DNA from: Clostridium beijerinckii
GTDB taxonomy: Bacteria > Bacillota > Clostridia > Clostridiales > Clostridiaceae
Assembly (NCBI RefSeq): GCF_036699995.1
Contig: NZ_CP144906.1
Coordinates: 4,909,001-4,973,000 of the forward strand
Length of the DNA stretch: 64,000 nucleotides
Direction of reading: 5' to 3'
The notes beneath the pieces were generated by a model. The model saw only the letters and a list, made by a program, of their open reading frames with translations. It was not told the DNA's origin and did no database searches. How positions within the stretch are numbered: the stretch's first letter is position 1; each line of letters opens with the position of its first letter. Position numbers and translations under genes: made by a program. Shown here in pieces: positions 1 through 9,134 of the stretch.

Positions 1-700
1 TTAATGACTCATTCATTTTCTTTAATATTTGCTCTATTGATGAATTTCCTTTAAACAACTTATTAAAACTATCTATACTTTCTTCTGAAAAATCCAAGTT
101 GTTTTCTATAAATGTAAGTATATCGTCTTGTGTCATATTCTTAAATTCATTCAAGAACTTGGTAAGCATCTCTTTAACTGCTTGACCTTCCTCACTATTA
201 CCAGATATATTCTTACTTTGAAGATACGTTTGAATAAATGCATCTATTTCCTTTGGATTGGAACTTATCTTTCCATTAAATTGAATTAATCCTTTAATCA
301 AATTAATATTATCTCTAGTTAGAGGAAGATTACGTTTAACCATCTGTTTTAAAATATCAATATCTTCCTTTGAAAGACCTTCCTTATCAATTATTTCCTG
401 AAAGCTTTCATCGCCAGTTGATTTTTCATCTACAGAATCCTCAACTAGTTTTAATTTTAACTTTCCATTTTCAAATCCGTTTACTTGGAACTTAACTAAC
501 TTAAGATCATCCAAATTAATATTTCCTTCAAGCTCAGCGATAAACTGCCATCCATCTGATAACTTGACTGTAATATCTTTTCCATCTCCCTTTGCAACTA
601 CTCTTCCTGTAAAGCGTTCCCCTACTTCAAAAGTTAACTTGCTAGAAATTTTCTTTGTATTTATATTATATCCATTATTTATATTCCAAATTCCCGGCAT
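1..700 (-). CDS. Unrecognised protein, partial (N-terminal 233 residues)
   Basis: An open frame runs from ATG at 700-698 to the left edge without a stop, so the C-terminus lies outside the window. AGGGGAG sits 8 bases before the ATG. The product begins MPGIWNINNG. Residues about 25-90 are probably beta-rich (FEVGERFTGRVV, LSDGWQFIAELEG, then lysine/leucine alternation) and the rest is helical and charged. There is no signal peptide or membrane segment. I recall similar N-termini in clostridial proteins of unknown function near flagellar or secretion genes, but cannot name the family with confidence. It is separated from buk by a terminator, so it is a separate transcription unit. Confidence 0.7.
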   Translation of the reverse strand, partial: MPGIWNINNGYNINTKKISSKLTFEVGERFTGRVVAKGDGKDITVKLSDGWQFIAELEGNINLDDLKLVKFQVNGFENGKLKLKLVEDSVDEKSTGDESFQEIIDKEGLSKEDIDILKQMVKRNLPLTRDNINLIKGLIQFNGKISSNPKEIDAFIQTYLQSKNISGNSEEGQAVKEMLTKFLNEFKNMTQDDILTFIENNLDFSEESIDSFNKLFKGNSSIEQILKKMNESL

Positions 701-923
701 ATTATCTTCTCCCCTACTAATTTCATTCGTACTTTCCCGATCAATTACTCTATTATACTTATCGTATGAACATAGCATAAGTTAACTAAAAAATAAAATG
801 TTATTAATTACAATCTAATTATTTATATTTAAATATTCATCATGATTAATCTATTATAATATTACCGAGTATTTTCTTATTCGATATAACATTATAGCAT
901 TTATGCTTTCAAATTTTAATATT

Positions 924-966
924 ATAAAAAATAAGGTGAAGATTCCGTTTTAAAGAACCCTCACCT
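924..966 (-). terminator. Intrinsic terminator of butyrate kinase gene
   Basis: AGGTGA (934-939 on the plus strand) pairs with TCACCT (961-966), with further partial pairing inside. On the minus strand the stem is followed by a T-rich tract (TTATTTTTT). It lies 33 bases after the buk stop. The rest of 701-998 shows only AT-rich DNA that probably holds the promoter of the partial gene at the left edge. Confidence 0.75.
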
Positions 967-998
967 CTATCATTATCTTATTAAATTTACTTAATAAT

Positions 999-2069
999 CT
1001 ATTTATATTCTTTAACTTCTTCTTCTCCGTTAAATACTCTAATTACGCCTTGTGCTAAAGCAAGCATTTCATCTTCACCAGGATAGATCACTATAGGTGC
1101 TATAAACCCTACTCGTTCTCTTATTAAATTAACCATTGGCTTTCCATATGCCATTCCCCCAGTTAAAATTATAGCGTCAACATTACCATTAAGTACTGTT
1201 GCTGCCGCACCTATCTCCTTTGAAACTTGATATCCCATAGCATCGTGTACAATCTTAGCCTTTGGATCTCCATCTAGTGCAGCACTTTCTACAACCCTAG
1301 CATCATTTGTGTCGAGATAAGCTACAAAGCCACCTTTTCCTGTTATTTTCTTTAAAATTTCTTCCAATGTATATTTTCCGCTAAAACACATTCTAGCTAA
1401 ATCACCTGATGGAACTCCTCCACTTCTTTCTGGAGAGAAGGCCCCTTCACCGTCAAGAGCATTATTAACATCTACTATTTTTCCTTTTTTATGAGCTCCT
1501 ACAGAAACACCACCACCCATATGTGCTACGATAACATTTACATCTTCATAATTTTTAGAGTTCTCTCTAGCGTATCTTTTAGCTACTGCCTTTTGATTTA
1601 GTGCATGAAAAATACTCTTTCTAGGAAGTTCTGGAACACCCGATAATCTAGCTATTTCTTCCATTTCATCTACTACCACTGGATCTACTATGAATGCAGA
1701 TTTACCAATTGTTTTTGAAATTTCATTTGCTATTATAGCTCCTAAATTAGATGCATGCTCTCCTTTAACACTTTCCTTTAAATCTCTTAACATATTATCA
1801 TTTACCTTATATGTCCCACTTAGGATTGGCTTTAAAAGTCCTCCCCTACCTACTACTGCATCCAATTCTTTTATATCTATTTTATTATCTTTCAATATCT
1901 TCAATATAACTTCTGTTCTAAAGTTTTGTTGATCAGAGATGTGTTTAAATTTTCCTATCTCTTCTGAAGAATGTCTTATAGTTTCTCCAAATACTTCCTT
2001 TTCATCCTCAAATACAGATATTTTTGTTGACGTAGAACCTGGGTTTATTATTAACAATTTATAGTTCAC
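999..2069 (-). CDS. buk: Butyrate kinase
   Basis: Converts butyryl phosphate and ADP to butyrate and ATP, the energy-yielding last step of butyrate fermentation in the cytoplasm. The 356-aa product has the usual length and the acetokinase-family signature near the N-terminus ([10 protein letters not shown], residues 8-17), the [11 protein letters not shown] phosphate-binding segment around residue 182 and the ILTGGMAYG segment near the C-terminus. Clostridia usually have ptb (phosphotransbutyrylase) directly upstream of buk. Here the 432 bases upstream contain no gene, so this is a stand-alone copy, probably a second buk. A branched-chain or isobutyrate kinase with similar sequence is possible. 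The stop is followed by its own terminator. Confidence 0.93.
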   Translation of the reverse strand: MNYKLLIINPGSTSTKISVFEDEKEVFGETIRHSSEEIGKFKHISDQQNFRTEVILKILKDNKIDIKELDAVVGRGGLLKPILSGTYKVNDNMLRDLKESVKGEHASNLGAIIANEISKTIGKSAFIVDPVVVDEMEEIARLSGVPELPRKSIFHALNQKAVAKRYARENSKNYEDVNVIVAHMGGGVSVGAHKKGKIVDVNNALDGEGAFSPERSGGVPSGDLARMCFSGKYTLEEILKKITGKGGFVAYLDTNDARVVESAALDGDPKAKIVHDAMGYQVSKEIGAAATVLNGNVDAIILTGGMAYGKPMVNLIRERVGFIAPIVIYPGEDEMLALAQGVIRVFNGEEEVKEYK

Positions 2070-2352
2070 ACTTTTTCCTCCCTTAAGATTTTATTTTCAA
2101 TATTCCCACATGACCTGTAAAATTAAATTTTATAGTAATTCAAAATATTAATTGCTACTGCCATTAATGAAAATTTTGTAGAAAATACAATTATATTGGC
2201 GATAATATTATATACTGTATATTGGATTATTACAAGAAATAATTACTATATAATTTAAACCTTTTCATCACTTTACTATTATAACCTGAAACTATATTAA
2301 TTAACAAATACTTTTTTCGTATAATTAGGATATTTAATAAGTTTTTAAATAA

Positions 2353-2392
2353 AAAATCACTTGTGACTAATTAGTAATTCACAAGTGATTTT
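2353..2392. terminator. Bidirectional terminator downstream of tlp
   Basis: A perfect 14-bp inverted repeat, AAAATCACTTGTGA at 2353-2366 and its complement at 2379-2392, with A and T runs outside. It most likely ends the minus-strand tlp transcript. The remainder of the 2070-2501 gap is AT-rich DNA upstream of buk, plus a weaker inverted repeat (TAAAGTATA near 2424 with TATACTTTA near 2447). No gene is seen there. Confidence 0.75.
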
Positions 2393-2501
2393 TATTTACA
2401 CTTAGTAACTTAATATATTGGAATAAAGTATACTATATATTAATAATATACTTTATACTTTATTTTTTTGTTAAATGCTATTAAAATTATACTTATTTTT
2501 T

Positions 2502-2729
2502 CTACTTATATCCTCTTTCTTTATCCAATGCTTCATCTCTAATTTCTTCTCTCATGCCTCGAAGTGCTTCTTCTCTTCTATCATTCTTCTCTTTTAATGT
2601 TTGTTGCATTTTAGGATCATCAGTTTTTTCTATCATTTCATCTGCAAGTTCGCAATTCAAAATAGTTCTATCAATGTTATATTGAATTCTATCTACATTA
2701 TCTTTTCTGTTATCTGGTTTGTTTTTCAT
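2502..2729 (-). CDS. tlp: Small acid-soluble spore protein Tlp
   Basis: A 75-aa, very charged helical protein matching the Tlp family: an N-terminal PDNRKDNVDRIQ segment, a central N(C)ELADEMIE helix, then a KEKNDRREEALRGMREEI core and a RGYK end. Tlp is a minor SASP-class protein packed in the spore core and degraded on germination; it is not an enzyme despite the old name thioredoxin-like protein. The start is supported by AGGAGAG 8 bases upstream. It sits next to, but divergent from, the coat gene cluster, in keeping with sporulation expression. It ends at a strong stem-loop. Confidence 0.88.
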   Translation of the reverse strand: MKNKPDNRKDNVDRIQYNIDRTILNCELADEMIEKTDDPKMQQTLKEKNDRREEALRGMREEIRDEALDKERGYK

Positions 2730-2923
2730 AATTGCATCTCTCCTTTGTTTAAATATTGGAATTACTTATCTTCAAGTAATTTTCATTTTTTATTATTTAC
2801 AAGATAATAATTTATTATGTACAAACATATGATGCCTATAAAAAATATAAATATTAATACATTTATTTTCCACACATTAATGAATTTAGTGGTGCAATAC
2901 TATTATAGTCAGGAGGTGATTAT

Positions 2924-3112
2924 ATGAAAGCTCAATTAGCGCCACATGAAGCTATAGAAGTTAGAGAACTCATAAGCCAAGAAATGCTAGGAATAAAGAA
3001 AATTAACGCTAGCATGAATATGGTAGATGATAATGAACTAAAAAACTTTATGAAGGATTCCTTAGCCGCTAAAAAAACTGCTCTAAAAAATATACAATCT
3101 GTATTATCATAA
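2924..3112 (+). CDS. Small spore coat protein (partner type, first copy)
   Basis: A 62-aa helical protein with the segment LAPHEAIEVRELISQEMLGIKK. It closely resembles the protein encoded at 3473-3724 apart from that protein's asparagine tract: shared LAPHE, E-REL, a KI-ASM-MVDD/N-ELK-FM block and a C-terminal K-rich helix. Such small proteins are annotated as spore coat proteins next to CotF-type genes in clostridia. It is the first gene of a four-gene plus-strand cluster and is preceded by AGGAGGTGATTAT, an optimal ribosome binding site. Role: probably structural in the spore coat. The family assignment rests on memory and context. Confidence 0.75.
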   Translation: MKAQLAPHEAIEVRELISQEMLGIKKINASMNMVDDNELKNFMKDSLAAKKTALKNIQSVLS

Positions 3113-3148
3113 GCAAGTTTATTACATATAGAAAGGAGAGAAATTTAA

Positions 3149-3424
3149 ATGGATCAAAATAAGAATAACTCATTATCAGAAAAAGACATTGCTCTTGACT
3201 TAATAACAAGTTCAAAAGCAACAATAACAACTTTAGCAAAAGTATTAACAGAAACAACAAATTCAGAGCTACGAGATACACTTAAAGGTCAATTAACTGC
3301 TTGTGTTAATTCCCACTATAGATTATCAGACATAGCAGTAAATAAAGGTTGGTATAATGCTAATCAAGATCCTCAACAACAACTTCAAAAAGAATTATCA
3401 TCTATAGGTTCAATAACTCAATAA
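3149..3424 (+). CDS. CotF-type spore coat protein (first copy)
   Basis: A 91-aa protein matching the Coat_F domain: KDIALDLITSSKATITTLAKVLTET (residues about 13-37), then LRDTLKGQL and the typical end HYRLSDIAVNKGWYNANQDP. CotF-type proteins are structural components of the spore coat. It lies 36 bases after the first partner gene and is preceded by GAAAGGAGAG. It is paralogous to the gene at 3743-4033. Expression in the mother cell during sporulation is expected from the family; I did not identify a defensible sigma-E or sigma-K promoter. Confidence 0.85.
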   Translation: MDQNKNNSLSEKDIALDLITSSKATITTLAKVLTETTNSELRDTLKGQLTACVNSHYRLSDIAVNKGWYNANQDPQQQLQKELSSIGSITQ

Positions 3425-3472
3425 TATTACTTAATTATATTCAAGATTTTAATTTAGCTTGGAGGTGAAATT

Positions 3473-3724
<252 letters not shown>

Positions 3725-3742
3725 AAATAGGAGGTAGTTAAT

Positions 3743-4033
3743 ATGTCTTTTTTAGATAAGTTACTAGGAACTGATGATTCAACTCTAGCAGCTAGAGATA
3801 TTGCTCAAGACATGCTTAAGGATTCTAAATTTGCTGTGACTTCTTTAGCTGCTGCTGCTACTGAAGCAGTAAATCCAGAATTAAGAGAAATGTTAAGAGG
3901 GCAATTAGATAAAGCTGTAGCTGAGCATTTTGAATTATCTGATATAGCTGTAGACAAGGGTTGGTATTCAGCTGAAGAGGCACCTATGGAACAGCTTAGA
4001 AATGAGTACGAAAACTCTCAAAATTTGAGCTAA
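3743..4033 (+). CDS. CotF-type spore coat protein (second copy)
   Basis: A 96-aa protein with the Coat_F pattern: ARDIAQDMLKDSKFAVTSLAAAATE (residues about 18-42), LREMLRGQLDKAVAEHFELSDIAVDKGWYSAEEAP. It is paralogous to the 91-aa protein at 3149-3424. It follows the asparagine-tract gene by 18 bases with AGGAGGT as ribosome binding site, so the two are cotranscribed. The order partner-CotF-partner-CotF shows duplication of a two-gene unit. The insertion sequence that follows begins about 120 bases after the stop. Confidence 0.87.
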   Translation: MSFLDKLLGTDDSTLAARDIAQDMLKDSKFAVTSLAAAATEAVNPELREMLRGQLDKAVAEHFELSDIAVDKGWYSAEEAPMEQLRNEYENSQNLS

Positions 4034-4160
4034 CAAAATATATAGTGAATTTTTGTGTCAGGCAAGAAGATAAATGCTGTTCCATTGAACACAATATTAA
4101 TCTGACTTGCCGATACATCATTATAAAATATGATTAATATATTTGTATGTATTATAACTC

Positions 4161-4209
4161 ATATTTCGCTGAATGCTATGCATTTCAGTGAAATATCTTT
4201 TCTTTATTT
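4161..4209 (+). terminator. Hairpin at the left end of the IS, terminator-like on the plus strand
   Basis: ATATTTCGCTGAATGC (4161-4176) pairs with GCATTTCAGTGAAATAT (4180-4196) apart from a bulge and a G-U pair, followed by CTTTTCTTTATTT. It overlaps the IS terminal repeat. Its orientation would stop transcripts entering the IS from the coat genes. Confidence 0.55.
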
Positions 4210-4310
4210 AAAGTTTGGAATAATATATATCTATATGTGAATTATTCCATAGTAAATTTCTAAACTATCCCTAATGGAATCATTATTAAATTTTTTGAAA
4301 TATATACTTG

Positions 4311-5996
4311 TTAAATAGCATGTCCAACAAAAATACTTTCATCCAAACCTAAATAATTCAATATCTGCCGTTGATTATCTTTTAGTGGTTTTTGAAACTT
4401 TCTTATACAATTGTTATTAACTTTAATTACTTGTATAGGCACATACTCAAAGATACCCATTATAGCTTTTAAACTCGGCTTGGACATTTTTATTTTTCCA
4501 GGTCCAAGTATAATCGTATTATCTTTCTTCATCTCACGTCTGACTACATGTTCCATTACTGATAAAATCATTAAACCAATAAGTATCATGTATGTTAAGG
4601 CTTCAACTCTTTTGGGAGTTTTTACAAAAAGGTCATCTATAAACTCTGGTGCTTTTAGCTGCTGAAACTTTTTCTCTACGCTGCTTTGAGTTTTGTATTC
4701 TTTCAGCATTTCTTCACATGAAATATCAGAATCATTACTTGCTAAGATGAAAGTACACTCTCTTTCAATTGCTGCTTCAATTTTTGAATCTTCACGGTTA
4801 ATTTCTAAATTAATAGTATATTCATATTCCTTTTGTGAATCCTTATTATCAGCTTTTTTACGCTTACGTTTTTCATTCATTTCAATATTCAAATTAACAG
4901 AATGGTATTTTAATTTTTTCCCTTTAGTCTTTAAAAACTCTTCTATTTCTTTTTGTGAATCTGCTTCGCACGCGAAGCTACGCTTGGAAAATACTTTGAT
5001 TTTTTTCTCTAATTCGGCATATTCTTTTTCTGCATGCCTAGAAATAGTTTTCCTTTTGGTTTCTTCAAGAGTGAAGGAATAACAGACTGCCAGTTTAACT
5101 GGAATCCCCTTATATTCTGATTTATAATCTAATACTTGATATTTAACTTTTTTACCTTGGGCATTTTCAAAAATAACATCTTTTGTTAACTGTCTTTCAC
5201 TAAAAAATTTACCAATATAGATTTTAGACATATTTGTTGTTTCAGGAGCTCTTGTTATAAATTTTATATCTCTACCATTTGCTTTATTAATATTTTCTTC
5301 TGTAAAAAATGCACTATCTGCAACATAGTAGAATGAATCTTTACTAGTTTTGGATTTTTTTAAAATTTCATCAACATCATCTATAGCGTCATTATTATAA
5401 GTTTTATCATCTGTATTACCCGAAAGAACTTTTGCGTCTACAACTATACCGTTAGCTGTTCCAATTCCAATTTTTATTTGTTTCTTATCATTTCTTTTAT
5501 CTTTACTATATCCATAATCAATTGATATTTCATCTATTTTACCTTCTTCTGTTTCATACTGGCCCCACATTACCTTTGAGGTAGTATCGTAATTAATATT
5601 CTTTATACTCAATCCATACGTAGCGAAAGCAGTCATACTTATTTCAGAAAAAATTTTTCTTGGACCAGCTTCATGAAAATTATCAAGAAAACAGCCAAAT
5701 CTATCATCTGTAAGATTATGAGGCTTCGCATCGCTGTTAAATGTCCCTTCAATATCAATATGTTCAAAATACTCATCCATAAGATATAATGGTCGTCTTG
5801 AATGACAAAGATTTGCTAACATCATTTGAGCCATTATCCCATAAGCTATATCAGGCTTTCTCCCATTTTGTTTAGTCAAATATTGATCAAAGATGTTGAT
5901 AACTCCTAGTTTCTTACACATACCTGCTACAAGCGTCGCTTTTCCATGGCTATATGCTTCCATTTCAATATTTTCCAATAACAACTCTTTATCCAT
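4311..5996 (-). CDS. IS1634-family DDE transposase
   Basis: The product is 561 aa from the preferred start; an upstream in-frame start would add 19 residues but only the ATG at 5996 has a ribosome binding site (GGGGGGATTGGA). The N-terminus has the DUF4277-like region typical of this family (HGKATLVAGMCKKLGVINIFDQ, about residues 16-37). The RNase-H-like catalytic core follows: INYDTTS (first Asp), YVADSAFF (second Asp) and, near the C-terminus, YKTQSSVEKKFQQLKAP with the candidate catalytic Glu. An acidic-basic, poorly structured insertion sits between the second and third motifs. No frameshift is seen, so it may be active. Confidence 0.9.
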   Translation of the reverse strand: MDKELLLENIEMEAYSHGKATLVAGMCKKLGVINIFDQYLTKQNGRKPDIAYGIMAQMMLANLCHSRRPLYLMDEYFEHIDIEGTFNSDAKPHNLTDDRFGCFLDNFHEAGPRKIFSEISMTAFATYGLSIKNINYDTTSKVMWGQYETEEGKIDEISIDYGYSKDKRNDKKQIKIGIGTANGIVVDAKVLSGNTDDKTYNNDAIDDVDEILKKSKTSKDSFYYVADSAFFTEENINKANGRDIKFITRAPETTNMSKIYIGKFFSERQLTKDVIFENAQGKKVKYQVLDYKSEYKGIPVKLAVCYSFTLEETKRKTISRHAEKEYAELEKKIKVFSKRSFACEADSQKEIEEFLKTKGKKLKYHSVNLNIEMNEKRKRKKADNKDSQKEYEYTINLEINREDSKIEAAIERECTFILASNDSDISCEEMLKEYKTQSSVEKKFQQLKAPEFIDDLFVKTPKRVEALTYMILIGLMILSVMEHVVRREMKKDNTIILGPGKIKMSKPSLKAIMGIFEYVPIQVIKVNNNCIRKFQKPLKDNQRQILNYLGLDESIFVGHAI

Positions 5997-6190
5997 TCCA
6001 ATCCCCCCATTAAATATTATTTGCATACCGTAATCATAATAATTTTTAGTCAAATAATATAGTGAATAGTTGAGGTTAAATAGGAAAAATTAGTTAGGCG
6101 GAATATGAGTTATAAATAATATTGTCATAGATACTATTTATACTCATTTGATATAAATATTCGAGAACTTTTAGCCTTTTATCTAGTAAT

Positions 6191-6242
6191 AGAAAAAATA
6201 AAAAGTTGTTAACTAAAAGTTTTTATACCTTCAATTAACAAC
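6191..6242 (-). terminator. Terminator of tyrS
   Basis: GTTGTTAA (6205-6212) pairs with TTAACAAC (6235-6242). On the minus strand the stem is followed by TTTTTATTTTTT. It lies 19 bases after the tyrS stop. Confidence 0.75.
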
Positions 6243-6260
6243 ATATTTTATATGATAAAA

Positions 6261-7481
6261 TTATTTAATTTCTATCTTATTATAATTTTTCTTTCCTCTT
6301 TTAATTAATACAGCACCATCCTGGAAGTCTTCCTCAGTTAAAATTCTATTAACTTCTTCAACTTTGACCCCATTAACAGACAAGCCGCCTTGCTCAATTA
6401 ATCTTCTACCTTCTTTTTTAGATGGAATAATTTTAGTACTTGCCATTACATCTAATATAGGTAAACCAATTTCTTCTTTAGCTATAGTAACAGTTGGAAC
6501 ATTTGACATATCAGCTCCACCAGCAAATAATGCTGTTGCTGCTTCTTCTGCCTTCTTAGCTTCTTCTTCTCCATGAACAAGTTTAGTTATCTCATACGCA
6601 AGAACTTTCTTAGCCCCATTTATCTCAGCTCCTTCAAGCGCACCTAATCTCCTCACTTCATCCATTGGTAAGAATGTTAATAATGCCAAGCATTTTTCAA
6701 CATCTGCATCATCTACATTTCTCCAATATTGATAAAAATCATATGGTGAAGTTTTTGCAGGATCTAACCATAATGCTCCTCCAACAGTCTTACCCATTTT
6801 TTGTCCTTGACTATTTGTAAGTAAAGTACAAGTCATAGCCATAGCTTCCCCTTGAGCTTTTCTTCTTACGAGTTCAACTCCAGCTATCATATTAGACCAT
6901 TGATCATCTCCGCCAAGCTGCATTTTACAGTTATATTTCTGATTTAATTCATAAAAATCGTATCCTTGCATTAACATATAGTTAAATTCTAAGAATGATA
7001 ATCCTTTTTCTAATCTTTGTTTAAAGCATTCTGCTGTTAACATTCTATTTACAGAAAAGTGAACTCCTACTTCTCTTAAGAAATCAACATAATTAAGATT
7101 TAAAAGCCAATCAGCATTGTTTGCTAATATTGCCTTACCATCAGAAAAATCTATAAATCTCTCCATTTGTTTCTTAATAGAATCTACATTATGCTGAATA
7201 TCTTCTTTAGTAAGCATTTTTCTCATGTCAGTTTTACCACTTGGATCTCCAACCATAGCAGTTCCACCACCAATTAAAGCTATCGGTCTATGTCCTGCTC
7301 TTTGCATATGAGCCATAAACATCATTGCTATAAAGTGCCCTACATGTAAGCTATCTGCTGTTGGATCAAAACCTATATAGAAAGTTATTTTTTCATTCTC
7401 TAATAATTTTCTTGTTTCTTCTTCATGTGTAAATTGTTTTATGTATCCTCTCTCTAATAGCTCATCTAATACATTTGCCAT
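6261..7481 (-). CDS. tyrS: Tyrosyl-tRNA synthetase
   Basis: Charges tRNA-Tyr with tyrosine in the cytoplasm. The 406-aa product has the class I signatures HVGH (residues 46-49, the HIGH motif) and KMGKT (about residue 230, the KMSKS motif), and a C-terminal S4 RNA-binding domain ([22 protein letters not shown]). AGGAGGTACTATA precedes the ATG. In many Firmicutes tyrS is controlled by a T-box leader. The 297 bases upstream contain no T-box core (AGGGTGGNACCGCG) and no terminator helix, so this copy is probably not T-box regulated. Two tyrS types occur in some clostridia; this may be one of two. Confidence 0.96.
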   Translation of the reverse strand: MANVLDELLERGYIKQFTHEEETRKLLENEKITFYIGFDPTADSLHVGHFIAMMFMAHMQRAGHRPIALIGGGTAMVGDPSGKTDMRKMLTKEDIQHNVDSIKKQMERFIDFSDGKAILANNADWLLNLNYVDFLREVGVHFSVNRMLTAECFKQRLEKGLSFLEFNYMLMQGYDFYELNQKYNCKMQLGGDDQWSNMIAGVELVRRKAQGEAMAMTCTLLTNSQGQKMGKTVGGALWLDPAKTSPYDFYQYWRNVDDADVEKCLALLTFLPMDEVRRLGALEGAEINGAKKVLAYEITKLVHGEEEAKKAEEAATALFAGGADMSNVPTVTIAKEEIGLPILDVMASTKIIPSKKEGRRLIEQGGLSVNGVKVEEVNRILTEEDFQDGAVLIKRGKKNYNKIEIK

Positions 7482-7778
7482 TATAGTACCTCCTAAAATT
7501 TTCTTATTTGAGTTAATATAAACTAATTGCAGATTACAAGTCCAGGTTATAAAAACTATACGTATTTCTCAAAAAATATATTTTAGCTTCATAAATTTAT
7601 TAAACTTTTTATCATAACTTTTTGTTACCTAAGTTTTTAACTTATACTGCATTTCAGGTTAATAGAGTAAGATTATTCTAAATTTCATATTAGAATTACT
7701 TATTATAGTATATCCTCAACCTTAAATTTTGGCAATAATTCATATTTTATATACACTTATTTAGATTAAAACTCCATG

Positions 7779-8927
7779 TCATTTAATCTCAACGCCTGGC
7801 AATATCACCTTAAAACTATGTTCTGCTCGTGAATTAATAAATTTAACTCTGCCTTTCCCTTTAAAAGAATTTTTAATAATTGTGAATCCTCTTCCGCTAT
7901 TTAAAAATCTTCTTTTCTCATCTAAAGAAATTAGTTTTTCATATAACCAAATATTTCTTTTATTATAGTTAGTTCTTTGCCCTTTTACATTCTCATCTAT
8001 GAACTCACCAGGACTTGAAATAATAATCTTATTCCTATCTATAATTATTTCGATTATTTTATTCAAATCAAAGTACTCCCTATATAGAACTGCATTCTTT
8101 ATTGCTTCAATTATTGCTTGCATTGGATAATTCTTTGGTAATATCTCTTTTATTTTTTCTTCTGCACTATCTATCATAGATAAAAGATTTCCTTGAATTA
8201 TGTGCAATTCTCCATTGGCTTTTTCTAACTTATTAATGATTTTTATCATATTGTTAGGAATATATATATAATTCTTATCAGAAAATACAAGCAATCCTCC
8301 ATATGTGCATTTAAGAGGTGCGCCTTCTTTATGTTCAAAGGCTATTCCTGCACTTAACAGTAAAAATCTCTTATTTTCTTCATTAATTTCTATGCCTTTT
8401 TTACTGAAATATCTATTAACTAATTCCATATTTAAAATATCAATGCTACTTTTTATAAGAGGGCAAGTTTCAATGGTTAAACTTAGATTTTCCTCCAGTA
8501 GCACAATTAATTCTTGCTTTCTCATTACATCTGTAGTAGAACCTCTCCTTATATAAAAAGCTCCATTATCTCTAACTTGATATGGCTTTTGTCCCCCATC
8601 ATAAATTGATATTACGCCTATTTTCTTATTTTTAATCTCTACGAAATCAACTTCTATTGGTATTGGAGGCTCACATCTTGTCGTTATTATTTGCTGTATC
8701 TGCTCTTCTTTAAACATGTCATTTTCTTGTATGCCTATAATATTCTTGGTTTTATCTTCAACTCCAACAATTATATATCCTCTTCCCCCACTCGAATTAG
8801 CTATGGCACATATATCTTTAGTTAATTCTTTCTTACCTGTCTCGCAGAAAAGCTCTAGTTTCAATTTAAAATCTAACTTTGTTCCTTCTTCTCTTTTTAT
8901 CAAAGATAGTAACTTTTTACTATCCAT
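7779..8927 (-). CDS. AlbA_2/Schlafen-domain putative transcriptional regulator
   Basis: A 382-aa protein with an N-terminal AlbA_2 domain (residues about 8-125): EGTKLDFKLKL, DICAIANSSGGRGYIIVGVEDKT, then a YIRRGSTTDVM end. The C-terminal half resembles the ATP-binding fold found in RecG-like/HATPase_c_4 partners (EAIKNAVLYREY, then IIISSPGEF and NSGRGFTIIKNSF). Proteins of this build are called transcriptional regulators or RecG-like, though they are not helicases; the DNA or RNA target is not known. AGGAGGGTATATT precedes the ATG. Neighbours tyrS and the diguanylate cyclase have their own signals, so it appears to be transcribed alone. Confidence 0.8.
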   Translation of the reverse strand: MDSKKLLSLIKREEGTKLDFKLKLELFCETGKKELTKDICAIANSSGGRGYIIVGVEDKTKNIIGIQENDMFKEEQIQQIITTRCEPPIPIEVDFVEIKNKKIGVISIYDGGQKPYQVRDNGAFYIRRGSTTDVMRKQELIVLLEENLSLTIETCPLIKSSIDILNMELVNRYFSKKGIEINEENKRFLLLSAGIAFEHKEGAPLKCTYGGLLVFSDKNYIYIPNNMIKIINKLEKANGELHIIQGNLLSMIDSAEEKIKEILPKNYPMQAIIEAIKNAVLYREYFDLNKIIEIIIDRNKIIISSPGEFIDENVKGQRTNYNKRNIWLYEKLISLDEKRRFLNSGRGFTIIKNSFKGKGRVKFINSRAEHSFKVILPGVEIK

Positions 8928-9083
8928 AATATACCCTCCTTATATATTTATTAATAAATACCACAAGTTACAAAATATTTTACCGGATACTTTAAAGATG
9001 TATATAAATTTAGCCAATAACCACTTTTTAATTTAATAATAATTTTTTTACTTATCCACTATAAAATATTATTAGCCTAAATA

Positions 9084-9122
9084 ATAAAAAAGCATTCTTA
9101 TTAATATAAATAAGTTTGCTTT
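9084..9122 (-). terminator. Terminator of the diguanylate cyclase gene
   Basis: AAAGCATTCTTATT (from 9089) pairs with AATAAGTTTGCTTT (to 9122) apart from two internal mismatches. The minus-strand stem is followed by TTTATTATTT, 13 bases after the stop codon. Confidence 0.7.
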
Positions 9123-9134
9123 ATAATATTATTA

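Larger units (their letters stand above)
4152..6115 (-). mobile_element. Insertion sequence, IS1634-type, complete
   Basis: The 1,964-bp element is bounded by 18-bp terminal inverted repeats, TTATAACTCATATTTCGC at 4152-4169 and the complement of TTATAACTCATATTCCGC at 6098-6115 (one mismatch). It contains a single intact transposase gene on the minus strand. I see no convincing target-site duplication: the flanks are AT-rich and do not match. It separates the coat gene cluster from tyrS. Just inside the left end is a hairpin followed by a T-rich tract on the plus strand. Confidence 0.85.

Noticed and set aside
564..785. 73-codon plus-strand ORF
   Set aside because: It is antisense to the partial minus-strand gene at 1-700, which has a good start and continuous coding character.
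4057..4117. Inverted repeat GGCAAG...CTTGCC after the coat genes as a terminator
   Set aside because: The stem is only 6-9 bp with a loop of about 40 bases and there is no T-run, so it is not a convincing terminator.
4311..6053. Longer 580-aa form of the IS1634 transposase
   Set aside because: The outer start has no ribosome binding site, whereas the ATG at 5996 follows GGGGGG at good spacing.
7482..7778. T-box riboswitch expected upstream of tyrS
   Set aside because: No T-box core sequence, no specifier-like stem and no terminator/antiterminator pair is present in the 297 bases before tyrS.
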